From: Sphingopyxis sp. UBA6723
GTDB taxonomy: Bacteria; Pseudomonadota; Alphaproteobacteria; Sphingomonadales; Sphingomonadaceae
Direction of reading: 5' to 3'
Assembly: GCF_002454115.1 (NCBI RefSeq)
Contig: NZ_DKIH01000011.1
Coordinates: forward strand, 325,428-376,536
DNA: 51,109 nucleotides
Position 1 is the stretch's first letter, and each line of letters begins with the position of its first letter. Under the pieces are notes generated by a model. The model did no database searches. It was not told where the DNA came from and worked only from the letters and a program-made list of their open reading frames with translations. Positions 1-7,899 of the stretch are shown piece by piece. Position numbers and translations under genes: made by a program.

Positions 1-19
1 CCTCCCCGTTCCGGGGAGG
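1..19. repeat. Short GC-rich hairpin at the left edge
   Basis: A 7-bp perfect inverted repeat (CCTCCCC / GGGGAGG) with a 5-base loop sits 35 bases past the soxR stop codon. It has no clear T-tract, so it may be an intergenic repeat that also helps end soxR transcription. A similar CTCCC...GGGAG element lies at the right edge of the window. Confidence 0.5.
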
Positions 20-54
20 ATCAGCTAAGTCCGCGCCCCACCCCAAAGCCGACC

Positions 55-525
55 TCACCCCACCTCCGCAATCTCCGTTGCCCGGTCGCCCAGCACATAG
101 CGCGGCCCTGCCCCGCGCTGGGCAGCCTTGTCCTGCGGGTTGTACAGCCCGCATTTCTTCAGGCTCAAACACCCGCAGCCGATGCAGGTGCCGAGCAGTT
201 TGCGCGTCCGTTCCAGCGCCGCGATCTGCCCGTCGATCCGTTCCCGCAATCCGGTGCTGATCCGCGTCCAGTCGGCCGCATTGGGTGTGCGTCCGGCGGG
301 TAGCCGTCGCAGCTCAGCCGCAATCTCCTCCAGGCTCAGCCCCAGTTGCTGCGCTATCAAGATGAACGACACGCGGCGGATGTCGGCGCGGAGGAACCGG
401 CGCTGGCCGCCACGGGTGCGCAGCGCCTCGACCAGCCCCTTCGCCTCGTAAAAGCGGATCGCCGACACCGCGACGCCGGTGCGCGCAGCAAGTTCGCCGA
501 TCATAATCAGGTCGGTGCGATGCAT
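55..525 (-). CDS. soxR: SoxR, redox-sensitive MerR-family regulator
   Basis: This 156-residue MerR-family activator senses redox-cycling compounds or superoxide through a [2Fe-2S] cluster. The winged-helix DNA-binding region covers residues 8-75 (IGELAARTGVAVSAIRFYE), followed by a coiled-coil dimer helix and the cluster motif C-x2-C-x-C-x5-C with cysteines 114, 117, 119 and 125. The reading frame runs further upstream, but the ATG at 525 follows an AGGGAG ribosome site and gives the normal SoxR length. The gene is divergent from a VOC-family gene, with a SoxR-box-like promoter between them. As in most non-enteric bacteria no soxS is nearby, so SoxR probably acts directly on its targets. Confidence 0.95.
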   Translation of the reverse strand: MHRTDLIMIGELAARTGVAVSAIRFYEAKGLVEALRTRGGQRRFLRADIRRVSFILIAQQLGLSLEEIAAELRRLPAGRTPNAADWTRISTGLRERIDGQIAALERTRKLLGTCIGCGCLSLKKCGLYNPQDKAAQRGAGPRYVLGDRATEIAEVG

Positions 526-583
526 CGATTGCTCCCTGTGCCGCCTTGCGACCCGAGCGAAACCAAGGCGGGTTACGCCTGAT

Positions 584-617
584 GTGGATCGCCGCGTCGC
601 CTCACTCCTCGCCATGA
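584..617. repeat. Dispersed intergenic repeat fragment
   Basis: Read on the minus strand this resembles the common alphaproteobacterial intergenic repeat that starts GTCATNGCGAGGAG and continues GAGGCGAC. It lies between soxR and its probable target promoter and accounts for the spurious upstream extension of the soxR frame. Confidence 0.45.
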
Positions 618-629
618 CAACATTACTGC

Positions 630-653
630 TTGATCTAAACCTCACTTGAGCTT
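630..653 (+). promoter_or_regulatory. SoxR-box-like operator and promoter
   Basis: From TTGATC (630-635) onward, 18 of 24 bases match the classical SoxR promoter element (TTGACCTCAAG-TTAA-CTTGAGG-TT as I recall it). The right arm CTTGAG is intact and the left arm is degenerate. TTGATC would be the -35 and the long ~19-base spacer typical of MerR-family promoters leads to an A-rich, weak -10 near 654-660. It points toward the VOC gene at 693. Confidence 0.5.
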
Positions 654-692
654 CCAAAAACAGCTGCGTCAACCCGAATCAGGAGTCAGAAA

Positions 693-1139
693 TTGACGCA
701 TCCCTTTATCGAGCATGTCAACGTGACGGTCAGCGACCCCGATCGCAGCGCAGCGTTGCTGGCCGCCATTTTTGGCTGGCGCGAACGTTGGCGGGGTACG
801 GCGCATAACGGCGGGCCGGTGATCCATCTGGGCAGCGACAGCGCCTATGTGGCGCTCTACACCGGGCCGGACGGCGAACATCGGGGGGTCGCCCATGGCA
901 AAGGCGCCCCGCTCAACCATATCGGCGTTCAGGTCGAGGATCTGGACGCCATTGAAACGCGCGTCATCGCCGCGGGTCTCGTCCCCCACTCACACGGCGA
1001 CTATGAACCCGGTCGCCGCTTCTATTTCTTTGACCCCGACGGCATCGAATATGAAGTCGTCAGCTATGCCGAACGAACAACCGTGCCTTACGACGCGGCA
1101 CATGAGCGGCTGTCGCATTTGCATCTTGTTCTGAAATAA
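693..1139 (+). CDS. VOC (glyoxalase/bleomycin-resistance) superfamily protein
   Basis: A 148-residue single-module VOC protein. The N-terminal strand IEHVNVTVSD, the central NHIGVQVEDLDAI and the C-terminal RRFYFFDPDGIEYEVVSY match the paired beta-alpha-beta-beta-beta units that build a metal site from His and Glu residues. These proteins act as dimers in glyoxalase, dioxygenase or resistance roles, so the substrate cannot be named. The start is TTG at 693, with AGGAG 7 bases upstream; no ATG fits. Its position opposite soxR behind a SoxR-like box suggests a role in handling redox-active electrophiles, which is inference. Confidence 0.85.
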   Translation: MTHPFIEHVNVTVSDPDRSAALLAAIFGWRERWRGTAHNGGPVIHLGSDSAYVALYTGPDGEHRGVAHGKGAPLNHIGVQVEDLDAIETRVIAAGLVPHSHGDYEPGRRFYFFDPDGIEYEVVSYAERTTVPYDAAHERLSHLHLVLK

Positions 1140-1196
1140 TCGGACCAACGCGCGCGATGTGATGGACCGGGCGGCGGGCCGCTCCGGCGCTGACCG

Positions 1197-1976
1197 CTAC
1201 CCGGCCGCGGCCACCGTCACCCGCTGGTTCAGCATCTCGATCTCGCCATAGGCGGTCAAAAAGCTGATGTCGGCGGCGTCACGGCCGACGGCGATCTTGG
1301 CCATCTCGCCTGCTTTCGCCATGCCCGTGGGATCGACCAGATGCCAGGAGCCACCCAGGAACACTTCAGCCACCGCATGGAAATCCTGCGGCTCGACGCC
1401 GAGCGCATAGACGCTGACGATACGCGCCGGGATGGCCGCGGCCCGCGCCAGGCTGACCATCACATGCGCATAGTCGCGGCACACCCCCTGCCGTTCGACA
1501 AAGCTGTCGAGCGCGCCCGTTTCGGCGTCGCTCGACCCCGATACATAGGTGAAATGCGTTTCGATCCAGTCGCGCATCCGACCGATTTTGGCGCCGCCCT
1601 CGACATCGCCAAACTCGTCCTGGACGAAGTGGATAAATTTGTTCGCCGGGCAATAGCGCGATTCATTGAGATACTGGACCGTCTCGCCGGGCAGGCGGTG
1701 CATCGGCACCTTGTCCAGCGTGCGGTAATCGGTGAGGTCGCGCTGGATTTCGACCGTCGTGCGATAGCGCACGTTGAGTTCGCCGCCGCGGCGCAGCCAA
1801 ATGCGGTCGCCGATCATGTCCTGCGCCGGAACGCGCGCGAAATACTCGCAGTCGCCGACGTCGAGCACGGCGTTCAGGATCAGTTGTTCGGGGATCGCCG
1901 CGGCTTCGATATGGAGCATCAGATCGACCGGATCGCCAAGGCGATAGTCGAGCGCGGCGGTGATTTCGAGTTTCAT
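1197..1976 (-). CDS. Transglutaminase-like cysteine protease family protein
   Basis: A 259-residue protein with the transglutaminase-like fold. The catalytic triad is visible: Cys166 in GVCRDYAHV, His200 in DFHAVAEVFL and Asp215 in WHLVDPTG. An N-terminal beta-rich region (residues 1-110) precedes it, as in bacterial transglutaminase-like proteins that are usually peptidases or amidases rather than cross-linkers. No signal peptide is seen, so it is probably cytoplasmic. The frame extends upstream, but ATG at 1976 starts the conserved region (MKLEITAALDY). It is divergent from the MFS gene at 2073. The substrate is unknown. Confidence 0.85.
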   Translation of the reverse strand: MKLEITAALDYRLGDPVDLMLHIEAAAIPEQLILNAVLDVGDCEYFARVPAQDMIGDRIWLRRGGELNVRYRTTVEIQRDLTDYRTLDKVPMHRLPGETVQYLNESRYCPANKFIHFVQDEFGDVEGGAKIGRMRDWIETHFTYVSGSSDAETGALDSFVERQGVCRDYAHVMVSLARAAAIPARIVSVYALGVEPQDFHAVAEVFLGGSWHLVDPTGMAKAGEMAKIAVGRDAADISFLTAYGEIEMLNQRVTVAAAG

Positions 1977-2072
1977 CGGTGGGTAACGCTCCAGAAAGGG
2001 ATCGGTGCCGCTAAGGCGATAAAAACCGCCGCGCAACGGAAAAGCATTGGCGCGATTGGGGGGCCGCGCGTT

Positions 2073-3359
2073 ATGAGCCGCCGACACGTTCACCCGGGGG
2101 GATATTTTGTGACCGCATCGCGCACCATCCCCTTCATCGTAGCCACCATCTTTATCGATGCGGTCGGCTTCGGCATCATCATGCCGGTGCTGCCGCAACT
2201 GGTGATGGAGGTCGGGCGCATCGACCTGCCGCAAGCGATCGAAGTCGGGGCGTGGATCGGGCTGGTGATGGCGGTCGCGACCTTTCTGGCGTCGCCGGTG
2301 CTTGGCAATCTGTCTGACCGCTTCGGGCGGCGGCGTGTGTTGCTGTTGTCGCTGGGCGGGCTGGCGATTGATTATGCGCTGCTGACGATTGTTCAGACAT
2401 TGCCTTGGCTTTTCGTTGCGCGCGCCCTGTCCGGAGTCTTCGGCGGCAGCTATGCTGCGGCGCAGGCCGCCATCGCCGACATCACCCAGCCCGCGGAGCG
2501 CGCGCGCAATTTCGGCTTCGTCGGCGCGGCGTTCGGGATCGGTTTTGTCGCTGGTCCGGCGATCGGGGGCTTTCTCGGCGAGATCGGCCCGCGCGCGCCG
2601 TTCGTTGCCGCCGCAATCCTCGCCGCCGCCAACATGCTCTATGGCCTGTTTATCTTTCCCGAAACGCTGCCGCCCGAGCGCCGCCGTGCCTTCAGCTGGC
2701 GGCGCGCCAATCCGCTCGGCGCGCTCCAGACGATGCGCGGCCTGCCCGGGATGGGCGGGGTCGCGAGCGTGCTGACGCTGTGGCAGATCGCCAGCTTGGT
2801 CTATCCGATGACATGGAGCTTTTATTGCATCGCGCAGCTCGGCTGGACCCCGGGCATGATCGGCGCCAGCCTGGCGGCGGTGGGGGTGATGATCGCGCTG
2901 GGCCAGACATTTGTTGTCGGGCCGATGGTCGCGCGCTTTGGCGAGCGCGACGCGGCGACGATCGGCATCCTTATCGCCGTGGCCAACTATCTGGGCTATG
3001 CCTTTGTCAGCTCGACCTGGGGCGCGTTCCTGTTGTTGCTGCCGATCGCGTTGCAGGCACCGGTGCAGCCGTCGCTCAACGCGCTGATGTCACGGCGCGC
3101 CACCGCCGACACGCAGGGCGAGGTGCAGGGGATTTCGGCGATGGCGATGGGGCTGGGCCAGCTGGTCGCGCCTATCGTGCTGACCGGCACCATGGCCTAT
3201 TTCACCGCGGCCAAGGCGCCGGTACATTTTCCGGGCGCCGCGTTCATCGTGGCGGCGATCTTTGGCCTGCTCGCGATCGTGATGCTGCGCCGCTTGCCGC
3301 GGGTGACCCGGACCAGCGACGACGCGGGCGATCAAATGCCGCCGTCGGTCACCGCATAG
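2073..3359 (+). CDS. MFS transporter, Tet/TCR-type drug:proton antiporter family
   Basis: A 428-residue, 12-helix major facilitator. The first helix (IPFIVATIFIDAVGFGIIMPVLP) and loop 2-3 motif A (GNLSDRFGRRRVLLLSL) are those of the tetracycline/multidrug DHA1 group, suggesting proton-driven export, though the substrate is unproven. ATG at 2073 and GTG at 2109 are both plausible; each has a G-rich stretch upstream, and the GTG start would give 416 residues, nearer the family norm. The last 28 bases overlap the convergent gene on the minus strand. The open frame continues far upstream of 2073 as antisense of the transglutaminase gene and is not coding. Confidence 0.88.
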   Translation: MSRRHVHPGGYFVTASRTIPFIVATIFIDAVGFGIIMPVLPQLVMEVGRIDLPQAIEVGAWIGLVMAVATFLASPVLGNLSDRFGRRRVLLLSLGGLAIDYALLTIVQTLPWLFVARALSGVFGGSYAAAQAAIADITQPAERARNFGFVGAAFGIGFVAGPAIGGFLGEIGPRAPFVAAAILAAANMLYGLFIFPETLPPERRRAFSWRRANPLGALQTMRGLPGMGGVASVLTLWQIASLVYPMTWSFYCIAQLGWTPGMIGASLAAVGVMIALGQTFVVGPMVARFGERDAATIGILIAVANYLGYAFVSSTWGAFLLLLPIALQAPVQPSLNALMSRRATADTQGEVQGISAMAMGLGQLVAPIVLTGTMAYFTAAKAPVHFPGAAFIVAAIFGLLAIVMLRRLPRVTRTSDDAGDQMPPSVTA

Positions 3360-4093
3360 CCCGCGGACTCAAGCCCCGCCGTCAGCATTGCGACACAGGC
3401 GGCGACGTCCGCCGCCGACGTTGAGCGGATCACGAAATTGGCGCCGACCTTGCCATCGCGGAAAAAGGGATAGCTGCCGATCACCACCCCCGGATGATCC
3501 TTTTCACCCTGCCGCAGCAGGTCGGCGACCTCGCTTTCGGGCGACCAGGCACCGATCGTGTGCGCGACCAGCGGCGCGCCGCCTTCGAGCTGCCCGGTCA
3601 GCGCGTCCAGCATACCCGCGGTGATATGCGGCACCCCCGCCATCACAAACAGATTGCCGATGCGGATACCCGGCGCCCCCGACATGCGGTTGGGGATCAG
3701 CTCGGCGCCGTCGGGGGTGCGCGCCATCCGCAGCCGCGCCTCGGTCAGTTCGATCCCACGCCCGCCATAATAGCGTTCGAGGATCGCACGCGCCTCAGGA
3801 TGGATGATCACCCCGACGCCCAGCGCCTTCGCGACCGCATCGACGGTGATGTCGTCGTGGGTCGGGCCAATGCCGCCCGTAGTGAAAACATAGTCGTAGC
3901 GCGCGCGCACCGCATTCAATGCATCGACGATCTCGTCCTCGACGTCGGGGACGACGCGCACTTCGCGCAGGCGGATGCCCTGGACATCAAGCCAGGTCGC
4001 GATCTGCGCGATATTCTTGTCTTGGGTGCGGCCCGAGAGAATCTCGTCGCCAATCACCAGCACGGCGGCTGTCCAGATGCGTTCGTCGCTCAT
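3332..4093 (-). CDS. MoCF/CinA-type molybdopterin-binding domain protein
   Basis: A 253-residue protein with the molybdopterin-binding (MoaB/MogA-like) domain found at the N-terminus of CinA. Signature segments are AAVLVIGDEILSG (residues 9-21) and TTGGIGPTHDD (71-81). The C-terminal nicotinamide-nucleotide amidase half of full CinA is missing, which is usual for the short stand-alone form. Such proteins are annotated as competence/damage-inducible A or as nucleotide pyrophosphatase-like; the role is uncertain. The start at 4093 gives a complete N-terminus. Its 3' end overlaps the MFS gene by 28 bases, tail to tail. Confidence 0.88.
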   Translation of the reverse strand: MSDERIWTAAVLVIGDEILSGRTQDKNIAQIATWLDVQGIRLREVRVVPDVEDEIVDALNAVRARYDYVFTTGGIGPTHDDITVDAVAKALGVGVIIHPEARAILERYYGGRGIELTEARLRMARTPDGAELIPNRMSGAPGIRIGNLFVMAGVPHITAGMLDALTGQLEGGAPLVAHTIGAWSPESEVADLLRQGEKDHPGVVIGSYPFFRDGKVGANFVIRSTSAADVAACVAMLTAGLESAGYAVTDGGI

Positions 4094-4197
4094 CGCTTTG
4101 CCTTAGCCGGACGCCGTGACAAAACAAGTCCGGTGGACGGGCATCTTTGTTCTTGTTATGTTCCCATTTGACCCGCAATGTCCAAGGGAGAGCCGCG

Positions 4198-4833
4198 ATG
4201 GCCGATGCAATGATTTTTTATACCAACCCAATGTCGCGCGGCCAGATTGTCCGCTGGATGCTCGAAGAGGTCGGCGTGCCGTATGAACCACGCATCCTCG
4301 ATTATGGCACGACGATGAAGGACCCCGCCTATCTGGCGGTCAATCCGATGGGCAAGGTTCCGGCGATCGTTCATGGTGACCGGGTCGTGACCGAATGCGC
4401 GGCGATCTGCGCCTATCTGGCCGATGCGTTTCCCGATGCGGGGTTGGCGCCCGCCCCCCCCGATCGCGCCGATTATTACCGCTGGCTGTTTTTCACCTCG
4501 GGTCCGGTCGAGCAGGCGATCACCGCCAAGCATTTGGGCGTCGAGCCCGATGTCGACCAGCAAAGGTCGGCGGGGTTCGGTTCGCTGTCCGCGGCGCTCG
4601 ACGCGCTTGAGACGGCGGTGGCGGGTAAGGCGTTTGTCGCGGGGGACCGATTCACCGCCGCCGACGTCTATGTCGGCAGTCAGATCGACTGGGGCCTGCA
4701 ATTCGGCACCATCGCGTCGCGCCCCGCGTTCGAGGCCTATGTCGCGTCTTTACGCGAGCGGGCGGCATACCGGCGTGCGAAGGACATCGACAACGCGTTG
4801 ATCGCCGAGATGCAGGCGGCGAATCCCAGCTAA
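4198..4833 (+). CDS. Glutathione S-transferase family protein
   Basis: A 211-residue GST with an N-terminal thioredoxin-like domain (IFYTNPMSRGQIVRWMLEE; cis-Pro region GKVPAIV; glutathione-binding VVTECAAICAYL) and an all-helical C-terminal domain ending near FTAADVYVGSQ. It would conjugate glutathione to electrophiles or act as a peroxidase in the cytoplasm; the subclass cannot be fixed by eye. ATG 4198 has a strong AAGGGAG site 7 bases upstream, so the longer in-frame extension from 4147 is rejected. It is monocistronic, followed by a dispersed inverted repeat. Confidence 0.9.
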   Translation: MADAMIFYTNPMSRGQIVRWMLEEVGVPYEPRILDYGTTMKDPAYLAVNPMGKVPAIVHGDRVVTECAAICAYLADAFPDAGLAPAPPDRADYYRWLFFTSGPVEQAITAKHLGVEPDVDQQRSAGFGSLSAALDALETAVAGKAFVAGDRFTAADVYVGSQIDWGLQFGTIASRPAFEAYVASLRERAAYRRAKDIDNALIAEMQAANPS

Positions 4834-4850
4834 TTTCTCGATCCAGAATT

Positions 4851-4938
4851 CCGTTCGTGCTGAGCTTGTCGAAGCACCGCTCTTCTTTGCAACGCCGCCA
4901 AGAAAGAACAGCCCTTCGACCAGCTCAGGGCGAACGGT
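4851..4938. repeat. Dispersed inverted repeat between GST and DUF2785 genes
   Basis: Two imperfectly complementary arms, 4851-4874 (CCGTTCGTGCTGAGCTTGTC and on) and 4914-4937 (CTTCGACCAGCTCAGGGCGA and on), flank a short variable loop. This matches a repeat family common between genes in Sphingomonadales. The right arm runs into TTTTT, so it may also act as a bidirectional terminator for the convergent genes beside it. Confidence 0.6.
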
Positions 4939-4943
4939 TTTTG

Positions 4944-5840
4944 TTAGGGCAGCGACTTCAGCAATCCCGCAGCCAGCGGCGCCAGGCGACGCACCTGCGG
5001 ATCCAACGATTCGCTGGCAGCGACATAGACGGCGTCGCCAAAGGCGCTGTTATTGTGGACCGCGGCCAGCCCTTCGGCGCTGCCATAGGGCGCTTTCCAG
5101 CGCACAGCATCGTTCGGATGCAGCGCCTGAAACCATGCCGCCCACGCCGCATCGTCGATGTCGGTGCGTTTCGCCAGAAACAATAGCGGTCGCGCCAGCC
5201 GCCGTGCCTCGCCATGGACATAGGCGTGTGATCCCGCAGGCGCGACCTGCGCCGCGATAGCGCCGAGCAGCAGATCGGCGTCGGCGCGCGTCAGCCGCGG
5301 GTTGAGCGCAAGCTGCATCAACAGGTCGGCGCCATGCGCGACGCCGTGCCGCCAGCCCTGCCCCGCGACAAAACCGCGATAATCGGTCACGCCGCGCAGA
5401 TAGGTCGCCCCGGTTTCGGCCAGCGCGTGCAATTCGGCGTCGGTCAAAAAGGGCTCGACCCGGTCGGCCCGCGCCACTTCGGCCAATGCGAGCGCGGCGA
5501 AAGGCCGGGTAAACCCGGCCGCATCGTCGGGCGCGGCGAGAACCGCCGTCAACCGCTGCATCGCATGGCGGAGGCCGTCGGGTTTCAGATGCTGGCCGCG
5601 CAGCCCCTGCACCCATAGCGTCAAGGCGAAATCGTCGCGAACGGCGGGGTCTGGGCTGCCCAGACAGGCGATCAGCGCATCGATCGCCGCGTCATTTGCC
5701 GCTGCGAAATAGCGCGCAGAATATGTCTTAAGATTGCCATCGGCAGGACGCTCGACCGCGCAGCCCGCGCTCGCCTGTGCCGGCCCCGGCATCGCGGCCA
5801 GCAGCACCACGGCGCCAACCGCATCCCATATCCGCATCAT
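4944..5840 (-). CDS. Secreted DUF2785 domain protein
   Basis: A 298-residue protein with an N-terminal signal peptide (MMRIWDAVGAVVLLAAM...AQAS) and then an alpha-helical DUF2785 domain, recognised by DYRGFVAGQGWRHGVAHGAD and the following helix LLMQLALNPRL. The domain resembles HEAT-like helical arrays, and no function is known for the family. ATG 5840 (or the adjacent ATG 5837) follows a purine-rich GGGGGGAAGGG stretch. It lies just downstream of the terminator of the Bax-inhibitor gene and is probably transcribed on its own or by readthrough. Confidence 0.75.
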   Translation of the reverse strand: MMRIWDAVGAVVLLAAMPGPAQASAGCAVERPADGNLKTYSARYFAAANDAAIDALIACLGSPDPAVRDDFALTLWVQGLRGQHLKPDGLRHAMQRLTAVLAAPDDAAGFTRPFAALALAEVARADRVEPFLTDAELHALAETGATYLRGVTDYRGFVAGQGWRHGVAHGADLLMQLALNPRLTRADADLLLGAIAAQVAPAGSHAYVHGEARRLARPLLFLAKRTDIDDAAWAAWFQALHPNDAVRWKAPYGSAEGLAAVHNNSAFGDAVYVAASESLDPQVRRLAPLAAGLLKSLP

Positions 5841-5856
5841 GGCCGCCCTTCCCCCC

Positions 5857-5891
5857 AAAGAAAGAGCCCGGTGAATTGCTTCGCCGGGCTC
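5857..5891 (-). terminator. Rho-independent terminator after the Bax-inhibitor gene
   Basis: On the minus strand an 8-bp perfect stem (GAGCCCGG / CCGGGCTC) with a 12-base loop is followed by TTTCTTT, starting 27 bases after the stop codon at 5918. Confidence 0.85.
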
Positions 5892-5917
5892 CCGTATTTC
5901 GTGTCTGTCCGTTCCGC

Positions 5918-6646
5918 TTATTCGCGGCTGCCCAGCAGATTGAGCAGGAAGGTGAACATGTTGACGAAGTCGAGGTAGAGCGTCAGCGCGCCCATCACCA
6001 CCGACTTGCCGACAAAGTCGGTCCCGCGGACATAGAAATACATGCTCTTGATTTTCTGCGTGTCATAGGCGGTCAGGCCAGCGAACACGAGCACGCCGAC
6101 TACGCTGATCACCAGGCTCAGCACACTCGACTGAACGAACAGGTTGATCAGCATCGCGACCAGAATGCCCACGACACCCATGATCAGGAAGGTCCCCATG
6201 CCGGACAGATCCTTCTTGGTCGTGTAGCCATAAAGGCTGAGACCAAGGAAGGCCGCCGCCGTCGCGAAGAAGGTCGTCGCGATCGAGGTACCGGTAAAGG
6301 CGATGAAGATCGTCGACATCGACAGACCCATCACCGCGGCATAGACCCAGAAAAGCGCCTGCGCCGCCGTCGTCGATAGCTTGTTGATGCCAAAGCTGAG
6401 CACCAGCACAAACGCTAGCGGTGCCAGCATCACCACCCACATCAGCGGGGTGCCGACCATCGAAGCAGTAAAGCCCGACTGGAAGGCGAGCAGCGCGACG
6501 ATACCCGTCAGCAGCACGCCCGACGCCATATAGTTGTAAACCGACAGCATGTACGACCGCAGGCCGGCATCGACGGCCTGGTCCATTGCGTTCGCGCCGG
6601 CCCCAAAACCGGAAGCCGCCATATTGGGGTCGTTCCAATTCGCCAT
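5918..6646 (-). CDS. Bax inhibitor-1 / YccA family integral membrane protein
   Basis: A 242-residue inner-membrane protein with about seven hydrophobic helices and the family's C-terminal features (AYDTQKIKSMY, ALTLYLDFVNMFTFLLNLLG). Bacterial members include YccA, which modulates FtsH protease, and BsYetJ, a pH-sensitive calcium leak channel; which role applies here is unknown. Two nearby ATGs exist; GGAG lies 8 bases before ATG 6646 and only 2 before ATG 6652, so 6646 is chosen. A terminator follows immediately. Confidence 0.92.
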   Translation of the reverse strand: MANWNDPNMAASGFGAGANAMDQAVDAGLRSYMLSVYNYMASGVLLTGIVALLAFQSGFTASMVGTPLMWVVMLAPLAFVLVLSFGINKLSTTAAQALFWVYAAVMGLSMSTIFIAFTGTSIATTFFATAAAFLGLSLYGYTTKKDLSGMGTFLIMGVVGILVAMLINLFVQSSVLSLVISVVGVLVFAGLTAYDTQKIKSMYFYVRGTDFVGKSVVMGALTLYLDFVNMFTFLLNLLGSRE

Positions 6647-6785
6647 TGTCATTACTCCATCACCGGTCAGCCCATACCGACCGTAGGCAGCAATATCGTG
6701 ATTTTCTTTCCGGCTTTCAAGCGAAACCGGAAATTTGCCAAGTTTCGGTGGTGGCGGCCGCGCGAGCCATTATGCTGCCCGCATT

Positions 6786-7400
6786 ATGTCGAGCCACCGC
6801 CTGTTCGTTGCGCTGCGCCCGCCGCGCCCCGTCCGCGACCTGCTGCGCACCGCCATGCACGGCATTTCGGCGGCGCGCTGGCAGGACGATGACCAGCTGC
6901 ATCTGACGCTGCGCTTCATTGGTGACGTCGACCGGCATCGCGCCGAGGATATCGCCGCAGCGCTAGGCGCGCTTCACGCCCCCGCGATCAAGGCGCGAAT
7001 CGCCGGGGTGGGAATGTTCGAACGCAGGGGGTGGCCGCACACCGTCTGGGCCGGGGTCGAACCGGCTGCGGCACTGGCCGGGCTCCATCGCAAGGTCGAT
7101 CAATTGCTGGCGCGGGTTGGCATCGCCGCTGAGACGCGCGCCTTTGTGCCGCACATCACGCTGGCGCGGTTTAACCGATCGGCAGGGCCGGTCGCCCCAT
7201 TCCTGGCGTTGCACAGCGATCTGGCGAGCGCGCCCTTCGCCTTCGATCATATCATCCTGTACGAAAGCGAAATGGGCCATGGCGGGTCGCGCTATCATCC
7301 CGTGGCCCGCTATCCGCTCGACCTTTCGGCAACCAGCACCGCGGCGACCGCACTGACGTCGGCCCAGGTTTCGGCGAAACCATCGTCGGCGCCGAAATAG
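6786..7400 (+). CDS. thpR: RNA 2',3'-cyclic phosphodiesterase (2'-5' RNA ligase family)
   Basis: A 204-residue protein of the 2H phosphoesterase superfamily. The two catalytic H-x-T-L motifs are present: His39 (HLTLRFIGD) and His123 (HITLARF), spaced as in ThpR/LigT. It hydrolyses RNA 2',3'-cyclic phosphates in vitro; its cellular role is unclear. ATG 6786 begins the conserved RLFVALRPP strand. About 28 residues after the usual end (RYPLDL) are low in complexity and lie in the 91-base overlap with the convergent phosphatase gene, suggesting loss of an earlier stop codon. Confidence 0.9.
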   Translation: MSSHRLFVALRPPRPVRDLLRTAMHGISAARWQDDDQLHLTLRFIGDVDRHRAEDIAAALGALHAPAIKARIAGVGMFERRGWPHTVWAGVEPAAALAGLHRKVDQLLARVGIAAETRAFVPHITLARFNRSAGPVAPFLALHSDLASAPFAFDHIILYESEMGHGGSRYHPVARYPLDLSATSTAATALTSAQVSAKPSSAPK

Positions 7401-7792
7401 GGATCGGTCACGCTCTCGCCCTGCCGTCCCGGCACAAGATCGAGCATCAGCCGCAGGCGCGCGGTCGCATCGGGCGGCGCGAGCGCGCGCGCCTCGCGCA
7501 GATTGTTCGCATCGGCGGCGAGGATCAGGTCGAAGCGGTAGAAATCGTCCACCGTCAGCTGGCGACCGCGCAGGTCCGAAATGTCCACGCCGCGGCGCCG
7601 CGCCTCAGCCTGCGCGCGCTTGTCAGGCGGATGACCGATGTGCCAGTCGCCGGTTCCCGCCGAATCGAGCGTGGCATCGATGCCGGCGTCGGCGAAGGCG
7701 GCGCGCGCGGCACCTTCAGCGAGCGGGGAGCGGCAAATATTACCCAGGCAGAGGAACAGGATCGCCGGGCTGGTGTGCCTATCGTTGCGCAT
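7310..7792 (-). CDS. Low-molecular-weight protein-tyrosine-phosphatase
   Basis: A 160-residue LMW-PTP of normal length. The phosphate-binding loop C-x5-R is CLGNICR (Cys15, Arg21), followed by Ser22, and the general acid Asp130 lies in VTDPYFG. It dephosphorylates phosphotyrosine, and in bacteria often regulates polysaccharide export kinases, but no tyrosine kinase lies in this window. ATG 7792 follows GAGGAG at 4 bases. Its last 91 bases overlap the 3' end of thpR, tail to tail. Confidence 0.92.
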   Translation of the reverse strand: MRNDRHTSPAILFLCLGNICRSPLAEGAARAAFADAGIDATLDSAGTGDWHIGHPPDKRAQAEARRRGVDISDLRGRQLTVDDFYRFDLILAADANNLREARALAPPDATARLRLMLDLVPGRQGESVTDPYFGADDGFAETWADVSAVAAVLVAERSSG

Positions 7793-7899
7793 CGGACTCC
7801 TCTTCGCGGCAAAGTTGAACCGACTTTCAACTTGCGCCATTTTACGGCTCTGCTAGCCATGGCTCATAACAGATAGTGGGTCAGGGAGAGAGTTGCCAG

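Noticed and set aside
1341..2072. Long upstream extension of the MFS frame
   Set aside because: It is antisense to the transglutaminase gene and has no transporter features; the membrane protein begins at 2073 or 2109.
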